Origin: Desertimonas flava
GTDB taxonomy: Bacteria; Actinomycetota; Acidimicrobiia; Acidimicrobiales; Ilumatobacteraceae
DNA: 64,000 nt
Direction: 5' to 3'
Assembly: GCF_003426815.1 (NCBI RefSeq)
Contig: NZ_QKYK01000004.1
Coordinates: 124,001-188,000, forward strand
Below are positions 1-8,111 of this stretch, piece after piece (the stretch's first letter is position 1; every line of letters begins with the position of its first letter). Both the position numbers and the translations under genes were made by a program. Below the pieces are notes generated by a model. It saw nothing but the letters and a program-made list of their open reading frames with translations. It ran no database searches and was not told the DNA's origin.

Positions 1-1
1 C

Positions 2-997
2 AACAACACCGTCGCCGAGTTCGCAGCGTGGTGGCTCACCACGATCGCCGCATTGCGTGTGCGGCCGTCATCACTCGGCAAGTACTCCGATCGCATCGAC
101 CGCATCAACGCAACGCTCGGCGACGTGCGCCTCGGCAGCCTCCGGGCCGAACAGATCGCCACGTGGCAGTCGGAGCTGTTGACCACCCTGTCGGCGAGCA
201 CCGTCGCCGACACTCGAACCACGCTGCGTGCCATCCTCGCCGAAGCCGTCAACCTCGACATCATCGAGTCGAACCCCGCCGACAAGGTCCGCCCTCCGAA
301 AGCCGGTCGATCCAGCAAACGAGCGCTCACAGCGGCCGAGGCCCGTGCGCTCGTTGGCGCGGCTGCCGACGATCGTCTCGCCGCCGCCATCGCCTTGCTC
401 TTCATCCAAGGCTGGCGAGTGTCCGAGGTCCTCGGTCTGGCGTGGAGCGACCTCGATCTCGACGCCGGCAGCGCAACTGTCTCGCGAGCCAGCGTCTACG
501 TCGACGGGGTCGGCATGGTCCTCGGGCCGCCCAAGACCGACGGTGCCGAAGGCCATCACCTTCTCACTCCCGTCGTGGTCGACTTCCTTCGTCGGCGCCG
601 CGAGGCACAGGACGACGATCGACGCATCGCGGGCGAGGCGTGGCCGGCACACATCTACGGCAATCGACCCATCGATCTCGTCTTCACGACGACGACGGGC
701 GGGCTGCTGCTGCGCCAGGCGGTTGCCAAGGCGGTCGCCGCCGCGGCCGAGCGCGTTGGCATCGACCCGAAGGGCCTGGGCACGCACAGCGGTCGGTCGA
801 CGGCGATCACCGCGCTCTACACCGAGGAAGGCCTCGACCTCGCCGACATCGCCCGATACGTCGGCCACGCCAGCCCAGCCACCACCGCCGGCTACGTCCG
901 CCACCTCGGACGTCGACCCGCCGCCACCGCCTCAGCAGCCAGTCGTCTCCTCGATCCCTCCGTCAACCCATCGCCGTGCACCGTGAACGAGCGCTGA
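2..997 (+). CDS. Tyrosine-type site-specific integrase, 5' end outside the window
   Basis: This is a phage/ICE-type tyrosine recombinase that would cut and rejoin DNA at attachment sites. The reading frame is open from base 2, upstream of the first possible TTG at 53, and already reads like the core-binding (SAM-like) domain, so the true start lies to the left. The catalytic domain shows all expected residues: Arg in GWRVSEVLGL, the beta-hairpin Lys in GPPKTDG, HSGR (HxxR), the GHAS histidine and the nucleophilic Tyr in AGYVRH. The C terminus after the tyrosine is short and looks intact. It lies next to an IS21 fragment and an accessory gene pair, so a mobile element probably extends to the left. 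I see no tRNA or att repeat to define its boundary. Confidence 0.93.
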   Translation, partial: NNTVAEFAAWWLTTIAALRVRPSSLGKYSDRIDRINATLGDVRLGSLRAEQIATWQSELLTTLSASTVADTRTTLRAILAEAVNLDIIESNPADKVRPPKAGRSSKRALTAAEARALVGAAADDRLAAAIALLFIQGWRVSEVLGLAWSDLDLDAGSATVSRASVYVDGVGMVLGPPKTDGAEGHHLLTPVVVDFLRRRREAQDDDRRIAGEAWPAHIYGNRPIDLVFTTTTGGLLLRQAVAKAVAAAAERVGIDPKGLGTHSGRSTAITALYTEEGLDLADIARYVGHASPATTAGYVRHLGRRPAATASAASRLLDPSVNPSPCTVNER

Positions 998-1077
998 AGA
1001 CTGCGGCCTGTCGCGGGGTCGCGATCGACGACCACGCGGTCTCCCGACACGCGCGGCCGCCTCTCGCGGCTGTCGCC

Positions 1078-1168
1078 CGCCAGTGGCATGGGACCACTTG
1101 AGTTGAGTTCCGCCAGCGTGATGGGACCACCTGTCCGCCAGTGGTGGGACCACCCTGGGGTCCGCCAG
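1078..1168 (+). repeat. IS21-type multiple terminal repeats (left end remnant)
   Basis: Three related copies lie at 1078-1099, 1111-1132 and 1136-1154, with consensus CGCCAGtGgnATGGGACCAC. A fourth, partial CGCCAG lies at 1163. Serial terminal repeats placed just ahead of istA are typical of IS21-family ends, and an istA 5' fragment follows at 1226. The opposite end of the element is not seen. Confidence 0.65.
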
Positions 1169-1225
1169 TTCGGTGCTGTCAGCGGGTGATCATCGCCGCT
1201 CCTGTTGACAGCTCGAGAGGCGGCG

Positions 1226-1291
1226 ATGGCACTCCGGGAGGTTCCGATGTTCGAGGTTCGAGAAGTCCTTCGTCTGTGGGTGGGGAGGTGA
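1226..1291 (+). pseudogene. istA: Truncated istA (IS21-family transposase) 5' remnant
   Basis: An ATG preceded by GAGAGGCGG opens a frame reading MALREVPMFEVREVLRLWV, which matches the conserved N terminus of IS21 IstA transposases just before the helix-turn-helix. Family similarity stops after about 19 residues and a TGA follows at 1289, so only the start of the gene is left. IstA is normally about 400-500 aa and is followed by istB; neither remains. The fragment is a scar of an insertion later deleted, and the fusion gene at 1345 may have been brought next to it by that deletion. Confidence 0.75.
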
Positions 1292-1344
1292 GACGCTGCT
1301 GTCGCGTGCCCGGGTTTGGCGGGCCACCATGACACGCTGGTGGG

Positions 1345-3384
1345 GTGCATCTCGAGTCGGTGGAAGCTCACACGGAACACCTCAACGCGGTGATCGGCCT
1401 TGCCAAGCTCGCACGGGCGACGGTCGGGTTCTTGCCGGACTCTGCGTATCGCGACCGTGCTGACCAGGGCACCTTGCTCGCTGCTCGGATCGAAGCACAG
1501 GTCACCGGATACGTCCTTTACGACCTGCCCAGGGATGAAGTCAAAATCGTGCAACTGGTCGTCGACCCGGCCTACCGAGGGCGAGGAGTCGCTCGGGCAC
1601 TTGTCGACGAGATGTGCGCCCGACACGCAGGTCGACGCGGTGTCGCGCTGAGTTGCCGCAACGACTTTCCCGCGCACAGCATGTGGCCGTCGCTCGGGTT
1701 CGTACCGCGCGGCGAGCGGATCGGCCGAAGCTTGGAGGGCAAGCCGCTGACCCGTTGGTGGCGGTCGTTCGGCAAGCCCGACTTGCTCACCTTGATCGAG
1801 GATGCCGACACCCGTCCAACCGCGATGCTCGACTCGTGCGTGTTCTTCGATGTCGTTGGTGATGCTCCGCCCGAAGACGTTCTCCAACTTCGTGCCGACT
1901 GGCTCGGCGACCATGTGCGTCTCGCGATCAGCGGTGAGGTTCTCGTCGAGATCTCGGCCGACAGGGACAATGCACGACGCGAGCGGCAGTACGGTGCTGC
2001 ACAGCGACTCCCGCTTGCGGACCCACCGGACTCGCTCTGGCGTCCGCTCGTAGAGGAGATCTCGGGCGAGGGTAACCACGGTGACGCCAACGATGTTCGC
2101 CAAGTCGCTCGGGCCATGGCGGCAGGTGCGCGATGGCTGATCACCAGCGACAACGCTCTGCGGAGCAGGTACGCGCAATCTGCCTCGCGGCTTGGAGGCC
2201 TCTCGCTGGTGTCTCCTTCGGAGTTCGTCCGGCAACTCGATGAAGCGGCTCGCCGTGACTGGTACAACCCCGTGGAGCTCGCGCACACGTCCGTGACGAT
2301 CCGAGAGGCCGATGGCACCGACCTCAGTAGCCTCGCTCGGCGATTCGTAAACCATCAGCATGGCGAAGCAATCGGTCCCTTCGACAGACGCATTCGCGAT
2401 CTCGCAGCCGACCCGCACGCTGTCAGCCTTCGCATCATCGAGATCGACGGGGACCCCCGTGCTCTGCTTTGTCTCCGCGAGAGGGATCACGTCGTCGAGG
2501 TCGACATCTTGAGGGTCACCGGCGGGACGGGCGAAGGCGTGCTGGCGCGACATGTGCTCAGCGTTCTGCGAAGCGAGACCCGACGCCGCGGACTCCGGAT
2601 CACCCGGATCACCGACCCGTTTCCCGCTGAGTGGGCACGGCGACACTATGGGGACGAAGGCTTCTTGCCACTCGGTCGGGGCGCCGTCGCAGTGTCGCTG
2701 ACCGGCGTCGGAGAACTCGCGAGTATTGCGACGATGCTCGACGCAATACCGCTCGAAGACGAGGAGCGCGCCGGCCTACGAGCATTGCTCGTCGGCAACG
2801 ATCTGGCGGCAAGCGCGGCGCGCGCCGAGACGTGGTTCGCACCGTTCCGAGTGACCGGTGCCGGCATCCCGACCTTCGTCGTGCCAATCAAAACCACGTG
2901 GGCGTCAGAACTCTTCGACTCGGCACTCGCCAGTGGTCAGCTTTTCCTGAGGACATGGCAGCTCGGTCTGCGACGCGAGCTCGTCTACTACCGGAGCCCG
3001 CTCAACAGCGGCGGCCTTCGGGCGCCGGCGCGCATCCTTTGGTACGTCTCGGGACGACCGAACGAACCGGGCGCCCGAGCAATCCGTGCAGTGTCGTCGC
3101 TGACGGAGGTGCTCGTTGCTCAGCCGACACACCTCTGGCACCGGTTCCAACGGCTCGGCGTCTACCGCGAGCAAGACATCTCGAAGTCGGCGAAACACGG
3201 CGAGGCGATGGCACTCAAGTTCGCCAATACGGAACTCCTCGAACGCCCCGTGTCGCTCGACGACTACCGGGAGGCAATGACGGGAGACCCCAAGTCGAAA
3301 TCCGCACCGTTGCCGTCTCCCCAACTCATTAGTGAGCGAGTCTTTGTGGAGCTCCTCGGCCGAGGAACGCACAATGGGCGCTGA
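1345..3384 (+). CDS. GNAT-PIN-GNAT-PUA/ASCH-like multidomain protein
   Basis: The 679-aa protein has four modules. Residues about 15-130 are a GNAT acetyltransferase with the acetyl-CoA loop RGRGVA (78-83). Residues about 158-300 are a PIN-like nuclease with acidic residues D163, E202, D250 (or D247) and D269 in a typical TSDN motif. Residues about 314-455 are a second, more divergent GNAT-like domain (YGDEGF near 435-440). From about 495 to the end is a PUA/EVE/ASCH-like region. PIN domains are Mg-dependent RNases and PUA/ASCH folds bind RNA or modified bases, so a role in RNA cleavage or modification is inferred. The start is GTG 1345, with no clear ribosome site; a later start is possible. 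The last 11 bases overlap the downstream ASCH gene, so the two are probably translated together. I know no characterised protein with this order. Confidence 0.85.
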   Translation: MHLESVEAHTEHLNAVIGLAKLARATVGFLPDSAYRDRADQGTLLAARIEAQVTGYVLYDLPRDEVKIVQLVVDPAYRGRGVARALVDEMCARHAGRRGVALSCRNDFPAHSMWPSLGFVPRGERIGRSLEGKPLTRWWRSFGKPDLLTLIEDADTRPTAMLDSCVFFDVVGDAPPEDVLQLRADWLGDHVRLAISGEVLVEISADRDNARRERQYGAAQRLPLADPPDSLWRPLVEEISGEGNHGDANDVRQVARAMAAGARWLITSDNALRSRYAQSASRLGGLSLVSPSEFVRQLDEAARRDWYNPVELAHTSVTIREADGTDLSSLARRFVNHQHGEAIGPFDRRIRDLAADPHAVSLRIIEIDGDPRALLCLRERDHVVEVDILRVTGGTGEGVLARHVLSVLRSETRRRGLRITRITDPFPAEWARRHYGDEGFLPLGRGAVAVSLTGVGELASIATMLDAIPLEDEERAGLRALLVGNDLAASAARAETWFAPFRVTGAGIPTFVVPIKTTWASELFDSALASGQLFLRTWQLGLRRELVYYRSPLNSGGLRAPARILWYVSGRPNEPGARAIRAVSSLTEVLVAQPTHLWHRFQRLGVYREQDISKSAKHGEAMALKFANTELLERPVSLDDYREAMTGDPKSKSAPLPSPQLISERVFVELLGRGTHNGR

Positions 3385-3892
3385 GCCGGACAGGTCCCAC
3401 GTCCTCATATCACTCCGCCCCCGCTTTGCGAACCTGATCCTCGCCGGAGAAAAGACGACTGAAATACGACGCGGGCCGTCGCGACTACAAGCCGGCGCGA
3501 CAGCGCTGGTCTACTCCTCATTACCTGTGCGCGCATTGATCGGGGCCGTGATGATCGCCGATGTGTACGTGCGCGCACCATCCACCGTGTGGCGAAAGTG
3601 GGGTTCAAGCACGGGACTCCGCAGACACGAGTTCGAACGGTACGTCGAGGGTTGCGAACAAGTCACTGCGATCCTGCTCGGTGCACACACGACATTCCCT
3701 CAGCCGGTGAGTCTCGACGAACTGAGACGTCGTGCCGGGACGTTCGTCGCGCCGCAGAGCTACCGGTACGTCGACTCTCTGGAACTCGGTGTCCTGCTCA
3801 ACGGTGAGCGAACACTCGTCGATGGACTGCGGGCCTCTGAAAGGCCCACTGGAGGGTCTCCCCGACCCGTGCTGCCTGTAAGCAGGTCCTAA
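3374..3892 (+). CDS. ASCH-domain protein
   Basis: A 172-aa single-domain protein of the ASCH (PUA-like) superfamily, whose members bind RNA and sometimes hydrolyse modified nucleosides. The diagnostic motif GxKxxExR is present (G25, K27, E30, R32), preceded by the typical ISLRPRFANLIL strand-helix. In the N4-acetylcytidine amidohydrolase YqfB the residue three after the Lys is a catalytic Thr; here it is Glu30, so that activity is not predicted. ATG 3374 was preferred over GTG 3332 because GAGG lies about 9 bases upstream and it gives an 11-base overlap with the GNAT-PIN gene. The overlap and the PUA/ASCH-like tail of the upstream protein suggest the two act together, perhaps as effector plus regulator. 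Function is unproven. Confidence 0.85.
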   Translation: MGAEPDRSHVLISLRPRFANLILAGEKTTEIRRGPSRLQAGATALVYSSLPVRALIGAVMIADVYVRAPSTVWRKWGSSTGLRRHEFERYVEGCEQVTAILLGAHTTFPQPVSLDELRRRAGTFVAPQSYRYVDSLELGVLLNGERTLVDGLRASERPTGGSPRPVLPVSRS

Positions 3893-4688
3893 AGCGGGCG
3901 GGGCTCAGGAGGAAGAGACTTGACGAAGCCAAAGCGGTGAACGAGTGCGAACCGTCCTATCGCCGCGAGGAGAGAATGCCGACTACAACCCTGCCCTCCA
4001 GCACGGACCCGAATTACTGTCTTGCTACCCCACCGCCGAAGCTGGCCCACTCAGATTATCGCGCCGGAACGTCAGCATTCCCCTGCTCCGTAGTCAGAGG
4101 CGGAGGCGGAGGCGTGCAGGCCGTTGCATCAGATGTGTACTAATAGCAATCTATCAGGTGCTTCACTCCTCAACCTGGACGGGTTGTCACGTGGCGGAAC
4201 GAGCTCGCACGCATCGTATTCATACATCCCGCATACCTCGGCCCGCCGCGAGGCCGAGCGAGCGCGGTCAGCCATCGGACTTTCGAGATAGACGTCGTCC
4301 TTTGACCGGGGCGGAAGGCGCAGGCCGTCGCACGGATGAACTCGGTCGCGCCGCCGCTTCGAAGGGCGACCTGCCCCGGTCCGCTGTGACCTCGGTGGCG
4401 GTGACCCGCTTCCGCCCCTCGGCCCTCGAGTGCTCATCGCCGCTCGTCCTCGGCTCGTCGCACGATCTGGTCGACCCACCCCGTCGAACACCGTCGCCCG
4501 CAAGCGACGAAGTCGACAGGTCCCAATTCGGCGAGACGGTCGGCCGTGGTCGTCTCCCGGCGGCAACACAATCGCAGTCGCCACCGATCGTGCCGGCCGT
4601 CGCCGGTGGCCCCGAGCCCGTCGTCATCTAGCGTCGCCATAGCCGGAGCAGAGCGTTCGGACTCGCTCCGCAAGCGACAGGAGCAAGC
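3893..4688. other. Non-coding or decayed stretch between accessory unit and SDR gene
   Basis: About 800 bases. Open frames exist on both strands but none resembles a known protein, has a convincing ribosome site or keeps sensible amino-acid composition; they are Arg/Ser/Pro-rich. I see no tRNA, terminator with a T-run or obvious att repeat. It may be the eroded border between the mobile left edge and the catabolic region. Confidence 0.5.
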
Positions 4689-5522
4689 ATGGATCGTCTG
4701 AGAGGGAAGGTCGCCGTGATCACCGGTGGAGCGGGTGGTATCGGGGCTGCCACCGTCCGCCGGTTCGTCGAGGAGGGCGCCCAGGTGACTATCGCCGACC
4801 TGGATCACTCCAAGGGCAGAGCGCTCGCTGAAGACCTCGGACCCGCTACGACGTTCGTGCCGACAGACGTCTCGAGAGAGGAGGACGTTGCCGCGATGGT
4901 GGCCGAGACGGAGAGTCGGTTCGGCCGTATCGACGTCCTGCTCAACAACGCCGGCTTCGGTGGAGCGCTCGGACCCATCGAGTCCACGAGCGTCGCCGAC
5001 TACGACCTCACCATGGACGTGCTGCTGAAGAGCGTGTTCCTCGGAATGAAGCACGTCGCTCCTCGAATGAAAGCACAGGGGTCGGGCTCGATCATCTCCA
5101 CGTCGAGCGTGGGAGGGCTCCGGGCGGGCTACGCACCCCACCTGTACAGCGTGGCGAAGTCTGCAGTGATCCATCTGACGCGCTCGGTGGCACTCGAGCT
5201 CGGCGAGCACGGCGTCCGCGTCAACGCCATCTGCCCCGGCCTCATCGCCACGCCCCTCGCGGCGGGAAGATCGGACGCCGACGCTACGCGGATCGAGCAG
5301 CTGCGCGTCGCGTCCGCTGCATCGCAGGTCCTCGGCCGGGTGGGCGAGCCCGACGACGTCGCCAACACGGCGCTGTTCCTCGCCGGCGACGAGTCTCAGT
5401 GGATCACCGGCCAGCACTTCGTCGTCGACGGGGGATTCGAAGCAGGACCGCCGTGGTCGCAGTGGCCGGAGTTCGCTCGCGTCAAGCGGCCGGTCCGGCA
5501 CCATCGCCCACCGGGCCGTTGA
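4689..5522 (+). CDS. Short-chain dehydrogenase/reductase (SDR)
   Basis: A 277-aa classical SDR, an NAD(P)-dependent oxidoreductase acting on alcohol/carbonyl groups. Visible motifs are the cofactor glycine loop TGGAGGIG (12-19), NNAG (86-89), catalytic Ser139/140, Tyr153 and Lys157, and a C-terminal ITGQHFVVDGG. Asp37 after the second strand (TIADLD) favours NAD over NADP. The start ATG has GGAG seven bases upstream. It converges on the luciferase-like gene at 5536, with 13 bases between stops. The C terminus after about residue 255 is longer than usual and Pro/Arg-rich. Substrate is unknown; the setting suggests a hydroxy intermediate of the neighbouring catabolic pathway. Confidence 0.92.
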   Translation: MDRLRGKVAVITGGAGGIGAATVRRFVEEGAQVTIADLDHSKGRALAEDLGPATTFVPTDVSREEDVAAMVAETESRFGRIDVLLNNAGFGGALGPIESTSVADYDLTMDVLLKSVFLGMKHVAPRMKAQGSGSIISTSSVGGLRAGYAPHLYSVAKSAVIHLTRSVALELGEHGVRVNAICPGLIATPLAAGRSDADATRIEQLRVASAASQVLGRVGEPDDVANTALFLAGDESQWITGQHFVVDGGFEAGPPWSQWPEFARVKRPVRHHRPPGR

Positions 5523-5535
5523 GGCCTGGCCGCGT

Positions 5536-6657
5536 TCAGACTGATGCGGCGATGTCGGCGGTGCCCGAGTGCCGAACCCCCACGTCACCGCCGACATTGC
5601 ACTTGTGGAGGTGGGGCAACACTTCTTGGCAGAAGAGGTCGACGTTGCGGTTCGCCTCCTCCTGCGACATGTCGCCGAACGAGAGGTCGACCAGCACCGC
5701 GCCTGCGTCGATCCGGTTGGAGTAGTCGAGGAGCTTCTCGGTCACGACGTCGGGTGTGCCCCACACCTGAAGATCGGCGAGGAAGGAATTGAAGGCGTCT
5801 TCACCGTGCTTCTCGATGTTCGCAGCCAGCTTGGCGTAGTACTCATAGCCCTCGACGTCAGCGAAGGACTTGTCGGCGAACTGGTAGTGCTCGGTGATCG
5901 ACTGGGCGGTCGCCTGCAGATACACATCGCGAAGCCGCTGTGCTTCCGCGGCGCTTTCGTGCACGCCGACGAAGACGCAGATAATCGGCTTCGGGGCCTC
6001 CTCAGCGTTCTGACGGAGGAACTCCTCTCGGTACATGCGGATCTCCGCCTCGGTGGTCTCCCACGGCTTCTGGGCGATCACCATCAGACCGCAGCCGAGC
6101 TTGATCATGAGGTCCATCGACTCGGGTGACACGGCGCTGGCGAAGGTGCGGCCTTTGTAGGTCTGGAAGGGCGTGGGACGAATCTCGACCTCAGGTTGCT
6201 GATATAGGTCTCCGTCGTAGGCCATGACACCGGTCTCAAGCGCTTCGAGGACGGCATCGGCGTACTCGGTGAAGCGACGCCGCGACTCCCCGCGCTCCAG
6301 CCGTAGCCCGTCGAACTCCTTGCGGCCGAGGCCTCGCCCGATGCCGAGCATCGCACGGCCATCGGAGAGATGGTCGAGCAGCGAGAAGTTCTCGACGACG
6401 CGCACGGGATCGTGCCACGGGAGCACCGTGACCATCGTCCCGAGCCGCAGCTTGGTGGAGTGAGCGGCCGCCCACGCCAGCACCATCGGTACGTTGGGGG
6501 CCACGGTGTAGCCGGCGAAGTGGTGCTCGGGGATCCACACAGAGTCGAAGCCCCGCGCCTCTGCGCTCGCGATCAGGCCGAGGTCGCGGCGCATCATCGC
6601 TCGGTCGGCCGAGCGATGCCCGAGATTCTGGAAGATGACGCTTAGTCCGGTGTGCAT
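5536..6657 (-). CDS. Luciferase-like (LLM) flavin/F420-dependent oxidoreductase
   Basis: A 373-aa member of the bacterial luciferase superfamily, TIM-barrel enzymes using FMN or F420 for monooxygenation or hydride transfer. Family signatures are the N-terminal strand, EARGFDSVWIPEHHF, the LRLGTMVTVLPWHDP segment, and the central DGRAMLGIGRG with surrounding Arg/Glu. The C-terminal region DAGAVLVDLSFGDMSQEEA is typical of the SfnB/limonene-monooxygenase-like branch. An AGGAG lies 7-11 bases before the ATG. It is transcribed alone; the 740-base upstream region would hold its promoter. Whether FMN or F420 is the cofactor cannot be told from the sequence. It is the larger of two LLM enzymes in the region. 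Confidence 0.9.
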   Translation of the reverse strand: MHTGLSVIFQNLGHRSADRAMMRRDLGLIASAEARGFDSVWIPEHHFAGYTVAPNVPMVLAWAAAHSTKLRLGTMVTVLPWHDPVRVVENFSLLDHLSDGRAMLGIGRGLGRKEFDGLRLERGESRRRFTEYADAVLEALETGVMAYDGDLYQQPEVEIRPTPFQTYKGRTFASAVSPESMDLMIKLGCGLMVIAQKPWETTEAEIRMYREEFLRQNAEEAPKPIICVFVGVHESAAEAQRLRDVYLQATAQSITEHYQFADKSFADVEGYEYYAKLAANIEKHGEDAFNSFLADLQVWGTPDVVTEKLLDYSNRIDAGAVLVDLSFGDMSQEEANRNVDLFCQEVLPHLHKCNVGGDVGVRHSGTADIAASV

Positions 6658-7400
6658 GGGTCCATCTCCTGTGCAGTTTCTTCGACGATTCTAATCTAAC
6701 TTTGGTTCGGTTTCCAGTAGTGCGGACAGCCGGGCCGCTCGCTCGGCTGAAGTCGCTGCCGATGGTGTGAGCGATGGGGACAACCCCACCGGCGTCGCCT
6801 CGCCGAGGGGGCGCCGAACACGTCGGCCACGTCGCGCTCAACTCCTCATCCGAGGCGGACCGTTAATCCGCGCGCAGCCCACGCCGTGCTCACGCGAAGC
6901 GAGGACCTAGCCCACCTCAGAGATGATCGGCCCAAAGCGATGCGCGACGGTACCGGCAGCGCGACCCTCGATCACTCGAGCTGGGTCGCCAGATGACAGC
7001 CCGAGCGAATCCTCCCGTGCTGGTCGTCGTTGCGCTGGCCCGCAGACGCCGATGCGATGAGGTTCTCGAAATTCCGCCGGTAAGTCTCGACGATCGCCCG
7101 CCTGAGGTCCGGGCGATCGATGAAGACCAATCCAGCGCTGCCCGTTGCTGCCGTTCGGCGCCTGAGATGCCACATCGAGACACGGCATCACCGCCGAGTT
7201 CCACCCGCGACGCCTGACAGCCACGAGGGATCGCGTCACGCGAATCCCGCCACTGCGCGGGACCATACACTGTCGTCCGGGTGCGCCCCCGGCGGACCTC
7301 ACCCCCTTCGGTGTCGCGGGATCCGGCGCGGACCATTCTCTTGGCTGGCTCACCAGTCAAGGCTGTAACCGGCAGGTCAACACGGGTAGGGTTCGTTCCG
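6658..7400. other. Intergenic region between LLM gene and TetR gene, possible gene remnant
   Basis: It carries the divergent promoters of the flanking genes. An operator-like element is annotated separately at 7341-7360. On the minus strand at about 6910-7180 two overlapping frames look weakly protein-like (FIDRPDLRRAIVETYRRNFE in one, GDPARVIEGRAAGTVAH in the other), as if one gene had been frameshifted, but I cannot name a family. The rest shows nothing recognisable. Confidence 0.4.
7341..7360. promoter_or_regulatory. Operator-like inverted repeat ahead of TetR gene
   Basis: TTGGCTGG and CCAGTCAA half-sites separated by CTCA, 40 bases before the TetR start at 7401. The right half is identical to the half-site of the perfect palindrome at 13770-13785. 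The 4-base longer spacing makes it a weaker match. A TetR-family autoregulatory site is the natural reading. Confidence 0.5.
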
Positions 7401-8111
7401 ATGGCAAGAGCCCGGAGCAGGTCGTCCGACGGGGTCGCGAAGTCCAAAGCGCGGGCGAAGGTGGGCGGATCCACAGGGCGACCGAAGCGTGGCCAAGGCC
7501 CCGGCGGGATCGGTGCTGACGACCCCCGGTCGCAGATCATCGCTGCCGCGAAGGCTTGCTTCGCCGATCACGGCTACAACAACACGACGAACAAGATGAT
7601 CGCCGCTAGAGCCGGCGTGGTGCCTGGGCTGATCTACTACTACTTCGACTCGAAAGAGGACCTCTTTATCTCGGTCTTCGAGCACATGTATCAGCGCCGT
7701 GACGAGCGCTTGGCGGACTTCGACTTCACCGAGCACCCGCTCGGCGAGAATCTCGGGCGTATGCTCGACGACAGCGTGCATCTTGGCCTTGAGGACTCCT
7801 CGTTCGTGGAAGTCTTCGAGCTCAGCGGGCGCGAGGTGAGCCGCAACCCTGCACTCGCCAAGGCGTGGGAGGCGCACTGGCACCGCGTCGTGCACGTGTG
7901 GTCGCGCATCGTCGACGCCGCCGTCCAGCGAGGGGAGGTCGTGGCCTCACGGCGCGACGGCCTCATCGACGTCCTCGTGGCGTGGTTCGGCGGATTCTTG
8001 CTGTGGGTGTCACGCCAACAGCCCGACCAAGCGCGGATCGCCGCCGCGTCCGAGGAGTTTCTACGGATGGCCGACGCCTACGTCGGCGGCGACATCGCCC
8101 CCAGGAGCTGA
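7401..8111 (+). CDS. TetR-family transcriptional regulator (long basic N-terminal arm)
   Basis: A 236-aa one-component regulator. The TetR DNA-binding domain is at residues about 42-90: a first helix SQIIAAAKACFADHGY, then NNTTNKMIAARAGVVPGLIYYYFDSKEDL, the usual helix-turn-helix ending in YYYF. The ligand-binding half is all-helical and unassigned. Unusually, about 40 residues rich in Arg, Lys, Gly and Ser precede the domain, perhaps a DNA-contacting arm. ATG 7401 was chosen; frames extending upstream have no ribosome site and would run through the operator. The 3' end overlaps the convergent LLM gene by 51 bases. It is a candidate repressor of the TTGACTGGCCAGTCAA-type sites. Confidence 0.9.
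   Translation: MARARSRSSDGVAKSKARAKVGGSTGRPKRGQGPGGIGADDPRSQIIAAAKACFADHGYNNTTNKMIAARAGVVPGLIYYYFDSKEDLFISVFEHMYQRRDERLADFDFTEHPLGENLGRMLDDSVHLGLEDSSFVEVFELSGREVSRNPALAKAWEAHWHRVVHVWSRIVDAAVQRGEVVASRRDGLIDVLVAWFGGFLLWVSRQQPDQARIAAASEEFLRMADAYVGGDIAPRS

Noticed and set aside
998-1344. Attachment site (att) downstream of the integrase
   Set aside because: The repeats there are explained by an IS21 end; no tRNA 3' end or matching second copy is visible.
892-2646. 584-codon minus-strand frame opposite the integrase end and GNAT-PIN gene
   Set aside because: It runs antisense to two well-supported genes and its translation has no domain signal; high GC makes long antisense frames common.
3374-3892. 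Assignment of the ASCH protein as an N4-acetylcytidine amidohydrolase (YqfB-like)
   Set aside because: The nucleophile Thr position is Glu30, so only the fold and not the activity is supported.
4268-4627. 119-codon minus-strand frame as a small gene
   Set aside because: Low-complexity Arg/Ser/Pro composition, no ribosome site and no family.
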